A stretch of DNA of 64,000 nt, from NCBI GenBank assembly GCA_022826685.1, contig JAJDUL010000043.1:1-64000 (forward strand). Direction: 5' to 3'. The position numbers and the translations under genes were made by a program. How positions within the stretch are numbered: the first letter of the stretch is position 1; each line of letters opens with the position of its first letter. This document shows, in pieces, positions 55,011 through 63,552 of this stretch. A model generated the notes under the pieces. It made no database searches and was not told the DNA's origin. It saw only the letters and a program-made list of their open reading frames with translations. Origin of the DNA: Gemmatimonadota bacterium (GTDB lineage Bacteria; Gemmatimonadota; Gemmatimonadetes; Palauibacterales; Palauibacteraceae).

Positions 55011-56396
55011 ATGCGAACGACAGCGATGACCCTGTGGACCGCGGTGCTGGCCGCGGCCTTCATCCCCTCCGTCCCCTCCCCGGCGCACGGCGCCATCCCG
55101 ATGATGGCTGCCGCGAGCCCTCCGGCGGCCCAGGAAGTGATTGCGATCCAGGCCGGCCGGCTCATCGACGGCACGGGCCAGCCGGCTCGCGACAACCAGG
55201 TCATCATCGTGCGCGGCGAGCGGATCGAAGCCGTGGGCGACGCGGCGGCCGTCGCGATCCCGGACGGCGCCCGCGTCGTCGACCTGAGCGGACACACCGT
55301 GATGCCCGGCATCGTCGACGCGCACGCACACCTCTCGATCCGGCCCGACATTCGCACGCTTCGGGGTCAGCTCGAAGGGATGGAGCAACACGACGCCATG
55401 CAGATGGCGCGCATCGTGCGGAACATCCGGGTCCAGCTCATGTCCGGCGTCACGAGCATCTACGTGGTCGGCGAGGTCCATTACAACGACATCCAGGCCT
55501 CGCAGGCCGTGGAGGAGGGGATCATTCCGGGCCCGCGGATCTATCCCAGCGGGAACTTCATCTCGACCACCGCCGGCCACGGCCCGGCCGAGTACCGGAC
55601 GACCAACGGACCCTGGGAGATGCGCACATTCGTCCGGCAGAACTACGAGATGGGCGCGCACCACATGAAGCTGACGATCACCGACCGCGCCAGGGTGGGT
55701 CCCAACAACGGCACCCCGTACGCCCCGGGCGAGAGCAACTACACGAAGGAAGAGATCGACGCCGCCGTGAACGAGCTGCACCGGCTCGGGATCGAGGCCA
55801 CCGCGCACGCGAACGGTCAGTCCATCCGTCTGGCGGTCGAGGCGGGAGTCAACTCGATCCAGCACGGGGGGAACCTCGACGAAGAACTGATGGACCTCAT
55901 GGCGAGCCGCGACGTGGGGTTCGTGAACACGTACACGATCGGCTTCCAGAGCGTCTTCAACGAGTGGGGCTTCCTCGACAACGAAGCGGGCGACATCCGC
56001 GACTGGCTCGAACGCGGACGCCGGGTGCACGAGCAGGAACTGTCACGGAACGAGGGTCGTGCGCAGCGGCGGCTGGACCGTCTGGGACAGCTCAGCCGCT
56101 CGAAGGAGAAGGGGGTCAAGGTCGGCATCGGGACGGACAGCATGCACGGCTACATGCTGCTCGAAATGGAGAACCTCGTCGCCGCCGGGTTCACGCCGCT
56201 CGAGGCGATCACCGCGGCCACGGGACTGAACGCCGAGATCGTGGGGATCGAGGATGAAGTGGGGACGGTCGAGACGGGCCGCTTCGCGGACATCATCGCG
56301 ATCGATGGCCGGCCCGACGAGAATATCCGCGATATGGGAAACGTGGCGTTCATCATGGTCGGCGGCCGCGACCAGTCCGCCCTCAGCTTCCGGTAA
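55011..56396 (+). CDS. Exported amidohydrolase family protein
   Basis: A 461-residue metal-dependent hydrolase of the imidazolonepropionase-like branch. A signal peptide MRTTAMTLWTAVLAAAFIPSVPSPAHG precedes the fold. Metal and catalytic residues are the HxH of GIVDAHAHLSI, Lys in GAHHMKLTITD, His in ATAHANG and IQHGGN, and Asp in GIGTDSMHGY. The C-terminal small sandwich is closed by ETGRFADIIAIDGRP. Such periplasmic enzymes are often Xaa-Pro dipeptidases or amide hydrolases. A GAGGAG ribosome-binding site lies 8 bp before the ATG. Its stop is 9 bp from the convergent MpaB-like gene. Confidence 0.92.
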   Translation: MRTTAMTLWTAVLAAAFIPSVPSPAHGAIPMMAAASPPAAQEVIAIQAGRLIDGTGQPARDNQVIIVRGERIEAVGDAAAVAIPDGARVVDLSGHTVMPGIVDAHAHLSIRPDIRTLRGQLEGMEQHDAMQMARIVRNIRVQLMSGVTSIYVVGEVHYNDIQASQAVEEGIIPGPRIYPSGNFISTTAGHGPAEYRTTNGPWEMRTFVRQNYEMGAHHMKLTITDRARVGPNNGTPYAPGESNYTKEEIDAAVNELHRLGIEATAHANGQSIRLAVEAGVNSIQHGGNLDEELMDLMASRDVGFVNTYTIGFQSVFNEWGFLDNEAGDIRDWLERGRRVHEQELSRNEGRAQRRLDRLGQLSRSKEKGVKVGIGTDSMHGYMLLEMENLVAAGFTPLEAITAATGLNAEIVGIEDEVGTVETGRFADIIAIDGRPDENIRDMGNVAFIMVGGRDQSALSFR

Positions 56397-56405
56397 CCGC
56401 AGCGT

Positions 56406-57581
56406 CTACCAGGAGCGTGACGCTTCGTCGTGGAGCGTGGTGGGCAAGCTGTAGGACTGCTCGAAATCGCCCACGTTGGAGATGTCGAGCATCTCCATGT
56501 AGTCGTAGCCTCGATCGAGCTTGTGGAATCCCGGAATCCACTCCAGCGCCGCCCTCCTCAACCGGTGCTTCAACCACAGCAGGGGAACCTGCGGGACCTT
56601 GCCGGATGGAGGGAACAGGAACTGATCGGCCAGCTCGTTTCCGACCAGTTCCCGGCAAACCTGGTAGATGAACGTGGCGAACGGCCGGCGTTCCTTGGGG
56701 TCCTTTACGCCCAGCAGGAGCGGGGCACTGTTTACGATGCTGTTCGCCATGATGATGGCGTCGTCGTCGGGGATGGGCTCGCACAGCATCCCGATCTCGA
56801 ATCTGCGCCGCGCCGCGTCATAATCCTCGAAGAGGAGCGCCTCCGGGACGCCCATGATCCAGGCGGTGTATCTCCACACATGGACGTAGCCCTCCCACTC
56901 CGGGTCGCTGAATTTTGCGCCGAGGCGCTTGGCGTGCTGCAGGAGACGCGCCGAGAAGGTCGTGGAGGCGAGCATGATGTGGGCCGCACTGAGGGGCATG
57001 CCGTGCGCTGCCGCGTCCCATTCGTCGGAGTCCTTGAGCAGCATCCTGGACTGTGCATGCACGAGTCGGATGCGAAGCGTCAGTCTCCAGCCGTCCCCGC
57101 CCGGTTCCATCCCGCCCGGGAGATATTGGTCGGCGAGGTGCAGCAGGTTCTGGCGAAGGCGGCGAACCCCGTTCTGCGTGATGCGGCCCCGAATCCTGAA
57201 GGACTTGCTGATCAGCGTCGAGAAACCCTCCACGATCGCGGCTCCGGCCAGGGCCGCCGGAATGATGTTGGAGTTGCGGATGAAGCCGCGCGTGGCCGCC
57301 TGGGCCAGTTTCGAATCGTACCAGTCCGGAACGACGGATACCTCGGCCACCAGTTCCCTGAGAGAGTCCGGGAGACCATCGGGCAACTCGAACGGATCCC
57401 GCAGGGCGGACGCTATGAGCGCGTGTACCTCGCCGGGGGCACAGGTCGCGGCAAGATCCTCGACGACCCGGTCGGCAAGGGGATCGCCGAGGGTGGTATG
57501 ACGGATGTAATCGTCCGCAAGTCGGGAATCGATGGCCCGCGCGGCCTCGTACCCGGGAGCGTAGCTGGACGGAATCGTCAT
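56406..57581 (-). CDS. Oxygenase MpaB/latex-clearing-protein (DUF2236) family protein
   Basis: A 391-residue haem protein of the family that includes rubber oxygenase Lcp and the fungal MpaB. The likely haem ligand is His175 in RIRLVHAQSRM; Arg131 and Thr135 (RIRGRIT) match the active-site Arg-x3-Thr spacing of Lcp. Conserved context includes PAALAGAAIVEGFSTL and a helical VHVWRYTAWIMGVPEALLFEDY. No signal peptide is visible, unlike the secreted Lcp. The substrate may be an isoprenoid or fatty chain; the squalene-synthase-like gene nearby is an interesting but unproven link. It runs leftward and converges on the amidohydrolase gene. Confidence 0.85.
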   Translation of the reverse strand: MTIPSSYAPGYEAARAIDSRLADDYIRHTTLGDPLADRVVEDLAATCAPGEVHALIASALRDPFELPDGLPDSLRELVAEVSVVPDWYDSKLAQAATRGFIRNSNIIPAALAGAAIVEGFSTLISKSFRIRGRITQNGVRRLRQNLLHLADQYLPGGMEPGGDGWRLTLRIRLVHAQSRMLLKDSDEWDAAAHGMPLSAAHIMLASTTFSARLLQHAKRLGAKFSDPEWEGYVHVWRYTAWIMGVPEALLFEDYDAARRRFEIGMLCEPIPDDDAIIMANSIVNSAPLLLGVKDPKERRPFATFIYQVCRELVGNELADQFLFPPSGKVPQVPLLWLKHRLRRAALEWIPGFHKLDRGYDYMEMLDISNVGDFEQSYSLPTTLHDEASRSW

Positions 57582-57739
57582 CCGTGTATTGATCTCACCT
57601 CCCTATTTCAACCCGGATCTCTCCCCATCTCAACCGAAGAGAATACGTTCGGACAACGGATGGCAAAAGTTTCGGGGACATGACGCCCGGGATCGGTTCA
57701 CGCCGCGCACTGGCGAATCGGCCGCGCGCCGCGTAAACC

Positions 57740-57782
57740 GTTAGGCCTGCGAGCGTCGACGGTCAGGCCTGCGAGCGTTGAC
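57740..57782 (+). repeat. Two 21-bp direct repeats before the RND permease gene
   Basis: Repeat 1 at 57740-57760 and repeat 2 at 57762-57782 agree at 19 of 21 positions, with the shared core AGGCCTGCGAGCGT and a 22-bp period (about two helical turns). They end 36 bp before the assumed start codon, where a transcription regulator could bind. Confidence 0.6.
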
Positions 57783-57818
57783 TGAGGGGAGGTGGGACAC
57801 ATCACGGAAGAGCGCCGT

Positions 57819-60800
57819 GTGAGTGACGACGGTCACTTCGACCGAAGCAGTGTCCGGGGCCCCATCGGCTTCATGGCGAAGAACGGCATCGCCGCAAACG
57901 TCGTCATGCTGTTTCTCGTCCTCGCGGGCCTGGCCTCGGCCCGGAACCTGGTCCAGGAGGTCCTGCCCGACTTTTCCCTGGACCGCGTCCAGATCCTCGT
58001 CCCCTATCCCGGCGCGGCTCCCGAGGAGGTCGAGGAATCCATCGTCCGCCGAATCGAGGAGCAGATCCGGGCGGTGGACGGCCTGAGCCGGGTGGAGGCC
58101 ACCGCGTCCGAGGGGCTCGCGTCGGTGATTGCGGAGTTCACTTCGGGAACCGACGTCAACCGCGCCCTCAACGAAGTGAAGGCCGAGGTCGACCGCATTC
58201 CGACCTTTCCGGCCGCCGCCGAACGGCCCGAGATACGGGAGATCACGAGTCGGCAGAGCGTCATTCGTCTCCTCGTGTACGGCGACGTGCCGGAGCGCAC
58301 GCTCAAGGAACTGGCATACGAAATCGAGGAAGGACTCTCCGCCCTTCCCGAGGTGTCGCTGGCCGAGATCAGCGGCGCCCGTCCGTACGAGATCTCGATC
58401 GAGGTGCCCGTGCGACGGCTGCGCGCCCTCGGCCTGACTCTGGACGACATCGCGTTCGCGGTGCGCCAGAGTTCACTCGAACTGTCCGCCGGCAGGGTCT
58501 CCACCAGTGGCGAGGACATCCTCGTTCGCACGCTGGGGCAGAACTACGAGCAGGTGGATTTCGAGGAGATCATCCTCCTCGGCCGTCCCGATGGCACGTC
58601 GGTTCGGCTCGGCGAGATCGCGACGGTGCGGGACGGCTTCGCCGACACCGATCTGAGCGTGCGCTACAACGGGCAGACGGCGGTCCGGGTCGATGTCTAC
58701 CGGACCTCCGACGAGCAGGTACTGGACATCGCCGAAGCCGTGAAGCGGTATCTCGACGTCGAAGTCGTGCCGGCCCTGCCCGAAGGCGTGTCGGTGGAAC
58801 TGTGGAAGGATGATTCGGAGGAAGTCAGCGGGCGTCTCGGCCTCATGACGGAGAACGCCCTGATCGGGTTCGCGCTCGTCTTCGCGGCGCTGGCGCTTTT
58901 CCTGGAGATCCGACTCGCCATGTGGGTGGCCGTGGGTCTGGCCGTCTCGTTCTTGGGCGCGTTCCTCGTGATGGGTTTCCTGGGCATCTCGATCAACATG
59001 TTCTCGCTGATGGCCCTCGTGCTGGCGCTGGGCATCGTCGTGGACGACGCGATCGTCGTTGGAGAGAGCATCTTCGCGGAAAGAGAGCGGGGATACCGGG
59101 GGCTTGCGGCCGCCATCCGCGGCACGCGCCGCGTCAGCACTCCCGTCATATTCTCGGTTCTCACGACGATCACGGCCTTCGCCGCGCTGCTGAACGCGCC
59201 CGGCCCGCAGGGAGAACTCGGCCGCGGGATTCCACTCGTCGTGATCGCGGTGCTCGTGATCTCGCTGATGGAATCGTTGCTCGTTCTCCCCAACCACCTC
59301 TCCCATCTGGCGGCTCCCGGCCGCGTGCGGAGGTCCGGTGCCGCCCATCGGATGCTGGAGCGGGCTCAGGGGGCCGTGGACCGCACCATGAAGCGGATCG
59401 CGGACGGACCGCTCGACCGCGGGCTCCGCGTCGCGACGGAGCAGCCCTCCATCATCCTCGCCTCCGCGGCCGGCCTGCTCGTGATCTCGCTGGGGGCGGT
59501 GGCGTCGGGCATCGTGCCCAACCAGTTCATCACTCCGATCGAGGGCGATGTCGTGTCGGCGAACCTGGAGATGCCGACGGGGACCCCGGCCGAACGCACC
59601 GACCGGGTCGTCGCGGGAATCGAAGCCGCGGGGCGCCGGGCCGTGGCCCGCCTGTCGGAGGAGGACGACGGAGGCGAGGACCCGCTGGAGTTCGACGTCG
59701 CCGTCACCGTGGGCGAGCTGGCGGCACTGTACGATCCTCTCGGCGGGGACGCGGTGGAGGCGGCTCGCGGCCATCTCGGCACGGTGCAGTTCAAGCTCCA
59801 CGACTGGAACCGCCGGGGCATCGCCGCTTCCACCTTCGAGCGCGTGTGGCGGGAAGAGGTCGGGGTCGCCGCCGAGGCGAAATCGCTCTCGATCTCATCG
59901 AACCTTCTGGGTCTGGGGCTGCCCGTTCACTACGAACTGTCCCATCCGGACCCGGCTCGCCTGGAGGCCATTTCGGGCGAATTCGCGGCGGAACTGACGG
60001 CCATGGAGGGGACCTTCGACGTTCGGAGCAACCTCGATGAAGGCTTCCGGGAACTTCAGTTGGAGTTGAATCCGGAGGGCCGCTCCCTGAACCTGACGCT
60101 CGACCGCTTCGCGACGCAGGTGCGCTCGGCCTTCTTCGGGACGGAAGCGCTCAGGGTGCCTCGGGGCCGCGAAGACATGCGGGTGTGGGTGCGGCTTCCG
60201 GAGGAAGAGCGCAACTCCGCGACCGACGTCGAAAACTACCTCGTCCGCACGCCGGGGGGCGAAGTGCCGCTGGGTCAGATCGCGTCCGCCGGATTCTCCC
60301 GCTCGTCAGCCGCCATTCACCGGGTCGACGGACGCCGCGCAGTCACGATCACCGCGGACGTGGATCCGCGCATCGCCACCGGCCAGCAGGTGAACGCCAA
60401 ACTGGACAACGAAGTCCTTGCGCGGCTGACGAGCGAGAACCCGGATCTCGGCTACACGTACGGCGGTCAGAGGAAGGAGCAGGACCACGCGATCTCCGTG
60501 CTGGGCCGGTCGCTCATTCTCGCTCTCCTCATCATGTACAGCCTGATGGCGATCCCGTTCGGCTCGTACACGCAGCCCCTCATCATCATGGCCGCCGTTC
60601 CGCTCGGAGCGATCGGCGCGCTCGCCGGCCACATGCTGCTCGGTCTCAGTTGGGGGCTGTGGTCGCTGTACGGACTCGTCGGCGTCTTCGGCGTGGTCGT
60701 GAACGACTCGCTCATGATGATCCGGTTCATCAACGACCTCAGGGACTCCGGCCTCGAGCCCGCGGACGCGATTATCAGCGGGGCCAAGGAGAGATTCCGG

Positions 60801-61016
60801 GCGATCATGCTCACGTCGATTACGACATTCCTGGGCGTGGCCCCGCTGGTATTCGAGACGAGCACGTACGCTCAACATCTCGTACCGCTGGCGACCTCCG
60901 TCGGCTTCGGCGTGTTCATCGCCACGATCCTCCTCATGGTCGTCGTGCCGGCGCTGGTGATGACGCAGTACAACCTCGCGGCGCGGCGGGAACGCTGGCG
61001 GCTGGCGCGCGCTTAA
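57819..61016 (+). CDS. RND family efflux permease (AcrB/HAE-like), no adaptor adjacent
   Basis: A proton-driven inner-membrane exporter of about 1065 residues. Landmarks: the first helix GIAANVVMLFLVLAGLASAR, porter-domain blocks VLPDFSLDRVQILVPYPGAAP in outline, helix 4 LGIVVDDAIVVGESIFAERERG with the two Asp needed for proton flow, and the C-terminal helices MAIPFGSYTQPLIIMAAVPLGA and GVFGVVVNDSLMMIRFIN. No periplasmic adaptor or outer-membrane channel gene lies beside it, so it must rely on partners elsewhere. The start is taken as GTG 57819 with GGAAG 8 bp before; an upstream GTG at 57792 overlaps its own ribosome-binding site. Two direct repeats stand just upstream. Confidence 0.9.
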   Translation: MSDDGHFDRSSVRGPIGFMAKNGIAANVVMLFLVLAGLASARNLVQEVLPDFSLDRVQILVPYPGAAPEEVEESIVRRIEEQIRAVDGLSRVEATASEGLASVIAEFTSGTDVNRALNEVKAEVDRIPTFPAAAERPEIREITSRQSVIRLLVYGDVPERTLKELAYEIEEGLSALPEVSLAEISGARPYEISIEVPVRRLRALGLTLDDIAFAVRQSSLELSAGRVSTSGEDILVRTLGQNYEQVDFEEIILLGRPDGTSVRLGEIATVRDGFADTDLSVRYNGQTAVRVDVYRTSDEQVLDIAEAVKRYLDVEVVPALPEGVSVELWKDDSEEVSGRLGLMTENALIGFALVFAALALFLEIRLAMWVAVGLAVSFLGAFLVMGFLGISINMFSLMALVLALGIVVDDAIVVGESIFAERERGYRGLAAAIRGTRRVSTPVIFSVLTTITAFAALLNAPGPQGELGRGIPLVVIAVLVISLMESLLVLPNHLSHLAAPGRVRRSGAAHRMLERAQGAVDRTMKRIADGPLDRGLRVATEQPSIILASAAGLLVISLGAVASGIVPNQFITPIEGDVVSANLEMPTGTPAERTDRVVAGIEAAGRRAVARLSEEDDGGEDPLEFDVAVTVGELAALYDPLGGDAVEAARGHLGTVQFKLHDWNRRGIAASTFERVWREEVGVAAEAKSLSISSNLLGLGLPVHYELSHPDPARLEAISGEFAAELTAMEGTFDVRSNLDEGFRELQLELNPEGRSLNLTLDRFATQVRSAFFGTEALRVPRGREDMRVWVRLPEEERNSATDVENYLVRTPGGEVPLGQIASAGFSRSSAAIHRVDGRRAVTITADVDPRIATGQQVNAKLDNEVLARLTSENPDLGYTYGGQRKEQDHAISVLGRSLILALLIMYSLMAIPFGSYTQPLIIMAAVPLGAIGALAGHMLLGLSWGLWSLYGLVGVFGVVVNDSLMMIRFINDLRDSGLEPADAIISGAKERFRAIMLTSITTFLGVAPLVFETSTYAQHLVPLATSVGFGVFIATILLMVVVPALVMTQYNLAARRERWRLARA

Positions 61017-61034
61017 CCTCCGGACCGGGTTTCG

Positions 61035-62006
61035 TCAGGCGCCCCGCGCGGCGAGACGATGGCAGTAACGCGCGATCCAGCGATTGGAGAAGCCGAAGAG
61101 CTTCGCACGGCGCGTGATCGCGAGGACCTCGCGGCGGGACATCTTCGTCTCCCGGTCCAGCACCTCCGGATTCGTGCGGCTGATGGCCAGGGTCCGCACG
61201 GCGAAGAGGAGCGGGAGCAGGCAGAAGAGGCGCACTCGGTGGTACCGTCTCGGGATCATCCGCATGTAGCTCCGGGCCGCCGCCAGGTGGCGGTCGGCCT
61301 TCTCCACGAGTCGCTCGAGCACCGTCATCGCCGCCGCGTGGTTCGCGGGCTCGAACAGTTCGCGCGGATCCATGCCGTCGGGGAGGAAAGACGCGGGCAC
61401 GTACACCCAGCCGCGATGCCGGTCTTCGTGCAGCCCCCTGATCACGTTGACCGTCTGCAGCGCGAGGCCGAACTCCCGTCCCAGCGCCATCATTCGCGCA
61501 CGGTCCTGTCCGACGCCCGGCAGCCGATGGGCGAACAGTTCCGTCAGCAGATGGCCCACCCGCCCGGCGACTTCGTGCATGTAGTCGTCCAGGTCCGCCT
61601 CGGTCTCGAACTCCGATCCCCGCTCCGTCCACCGCGCCATCCCGGCGCTGGACTCCCGCACGCGGCGCACGATGATCTCGCGGGCCTCGGGCGCCAAGCG
61701 GTCGAGTCCCTTGAGAACTCGCGCCGTGTGCCGGGCCACGGACGCGTCGGGCGTGTCTTCCTCGGCTTCTCCCAGGCGATCGATGAGCGCCGTGCGTCCG
61801 GGACCTCCGTCGAGCACGCGCCGCCACTCCTCCAGCAGAAAGACCTTCTCGTCCCCCGCGATTTCCTGGTTGTCCTCCAGGTAGTCGGAGACGCGCAGGA
61901 GCAGGTAGGCCACGGTGATCTCGTCCCGCAGCGGGGGCGGAAGGATCTCGATGCCGACCGCAAACGTGCGACTCGCACGCACGAGGAGTTCGTGGAGGGT
62001 GGTCAT
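61035..62006 (-). CDS. Squalene/phytoene synthase family protein, second Asp motif altered
   Basis: A 323-residue prenyl-joining fold protein. The N-terminal VRASRTFAVGIEILPPPLRD and the first Asp-rich motif LLRVSDYLEDN (D41, D45) match head-to-head synthases. The second motif should read Asp-x2-Glu-Asp after Asn-x2-Arg, but here NVIRGLHEDRHRGW has Gly191 in the first Asp place. Human squalene synthase needs both Asp residues, so ordinary squalene or phytoene formation is doubtful; a known diverged subfamily with Gly at this site may exist. No other terpene gene lies nearby. The gene follows the M24 peptidase by 19 bp on the same strand. Confidence 0.85.
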   Translation of the reverse strand: MTTLHELLVRASRTFAVGIEILPPPLRDEITVAYLLLRVSDYLEDNQEIAGDEKVFLLEEWRRVLDGGPGRTALIDRLGEAEEDTPDASVARHTARVLKGLDRLAPEAREIIVRRVRESSAGMARWTERGSEFETEADLDDYMHEVAGRVGHLLTELFAHRLPGVGQDRARMMALGREFGLALQTVNVIRGLHEDRHRGWVYVPASFLPDGMDPRELFEPANHAAAMTVLERLVEKADRHLAAARSYMRMIPRRYHRVRLFCLLPLLFAVRTLAISRTNPEVLDRETKMSRREVLAITRRAKLFGFSNRWIARYCHRLAARGA

Positions 62007-62025
62007 CCCCCGATACGGCTCCGGG

Positions 62026-63390
62026 TCACGAGACGGTCCGCCGCGCGGCGGGATCGGACTTGATGAGGAGGAGGCGGCTGTTCGCGGGATAGAGCCACTC
62101 GACGCCCCGTTCGGTGACTACCGCATCGTCCTCCAGCGGCACCCGTAGCTTTGCGCCCCCCCACTCGGGGACCGCGGTGTACGCGAACATTTCGATCGCG
62201 AGGAGATTCGACGGCACGACCTCGAAGGTGAGGCGGCGCGGGTTCCACGTCGCGATCGAGGGGCCGATCCCGTGGCCGAGGTTGCCGACCGAGTGGTGTC
62301 CCTCCCAGGTCACATCCGTCTGCGGCCCATCCGTGGGCTGGTTGAAGGGGATGGGATTGAACCCGGCCGCCGTGAGCGCGGCCCCGATCCGGTCCATGTT
62401 CTCGCGCGCGGTGATGCCGGCCCGGATCGCGCGGCGCGATACTTCCCGTGCTTCGATCGCCCGGTCGAACGCGTTCTGCACGCCCGGCATCGCCTCCGTC
62501 TCCTCCGGCCGCATCACGTAGGCGACGCGCTTCATGTCGGTGCAGAAGTTCAGATGGCAGACGCCCCAGTCGATCATCATGACGTCGCCGCCCTGGATGA
62601 TCCGGTCGCTGGAGGTCGCCTCGATGCCTTCGGGTCCCGTGATATAGATGGACGGGAAGCCGAAGGAGGAACCGAGTCCGCGCTCGAGCAGCCGGTCCAT
62701 GAGCCACCATGCCACATCCCTGAGCGTCGTAACGCCGGGAGTGACGACTTCGTTCGAGAGAGCCCGTTCCGCGAGTTCGCGCGACATCTCGCCCGCCTCG
62801 GCGAAGCCCGCGAGCTCCGATGCGACGCGGCGCGACCTGAAATCGGAGACGAGCTTCTCCGCGGAGACGAAACGCGACGCCCACGGTTCGCCCAGCGTCT
62901 CCGCGAGGTGTTGATAGCCGGTGTGGGAGAGTCCGTCGGCCGCGCCGATGTTGGATCCCATGTTGAGGCCGATCCGCTCCGGATCCCGCTCGGCGACGAA
63001 CTCCCGAAGGTCGAAGTTGCCGGTGACGATATCGTAGGCGCCGTTCCCGGCCAGCAGGTATCCGCCGATTCCCAGGGCGGCGCGCTCGATCCGGTCACCG
63101 CCGCGGTCGGTGAAGATGTAGTAGCCGATCGGATTCACGTATCCGGGGCCGAAATCGGGGGTGAGCGGATCGTCGAGCCCCTCCTTGCGCACCGTGATCC
63201 ACATGTCGATCCCGTTCTCGCGCATGACCTCGGGCAGCACGACATCGAACTTCTCGCGCCGCATCTGGTTCATCCGCTCCCAGCGCCGCCGCGCCTCCTG
63301 CCCCTCCACCGGAATGGGCACCAGAGGAAGCAGCAGCGCCGCCCACAGTGCTGCGGGTGCGATGCGGCCCTTCACGATTCTTCGATACAT
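62026..63390 (-). CDS. Exported M24 family metallopeptidase, copy 2
   Basis: A 454-residue exported protein with a signal segment (IAPAALWAALLLPLVPIPVEGQ). The pita-bread domain carries the five-ligand set: Asp in MMIDWGVCHLN, Asp in CTDMKRVAYV, His in GNLGHGIGPSI, Glu in AIEMFAYTAV and Glu in VPLEDDAVVT. The N-terminal creatinase-like half is present (GIDMWITVRKEG). It probably cleaves proline-containing peptides in the periplasm. It is only distantly similar to the copy at 33269-34681 and is encoded on the opposite strand. It is probably the first gene of an operon with the squalene/phytoene synthase-like gene. Confidence 0.88.
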   Translation of the reverse strand: MYRRIVKGRIAPAALWAALLLPLVPIPVEGQEARRRWERMNQMRREKFDVVLPEVMRENGIDMWITVRKEGLDDPLTPDFGPGYVNPIGYYIFTDRGGDRIERAALGIGGYLLAGNGAYDIVTGNFDLREFVAERDPERIGLNMGSNIGAADGLSHTGYQHLAETLGEPWASRFVSAEKLVSDFRSRRVASELAGFAEAGEMSRELAERALSNEVVTPGVTTLRDVAWWLMDRLLERGLGSSFGFPSIYITGPEGIEATSSDRIIQGGDVMMIDWGVCHLNFCTDMKRVAYVMRPEETEAMPGVQNAFDRAIEAREVSRRAIRAGITARENMDRIGAALTAAGFNPIPFNQPTDGPQTDVTWEGHHSVGNLGHGIGPSIATWNPRRLTFEVVPSNLLAIEMFAYTAVPEWGGAKLRVPLEDDAVVTERGVEWLYPANSRLLLIKSDPAARRTVS

Positions 63391-63552
63391 GGATCCTCCG
63401 AGGTGTCCTGAATGCCGTATCGATGCAGCTCAGGGACCACTGTTGGTCATGTTCTTCTTCATGGAGGCATCGTATGGGACTACGGATGAGGCATCAAACG
63501 GAGTGAGTGCCGATCCACTGGCAGCGGGTGGGCGAGGGGGACATTATCGGGC

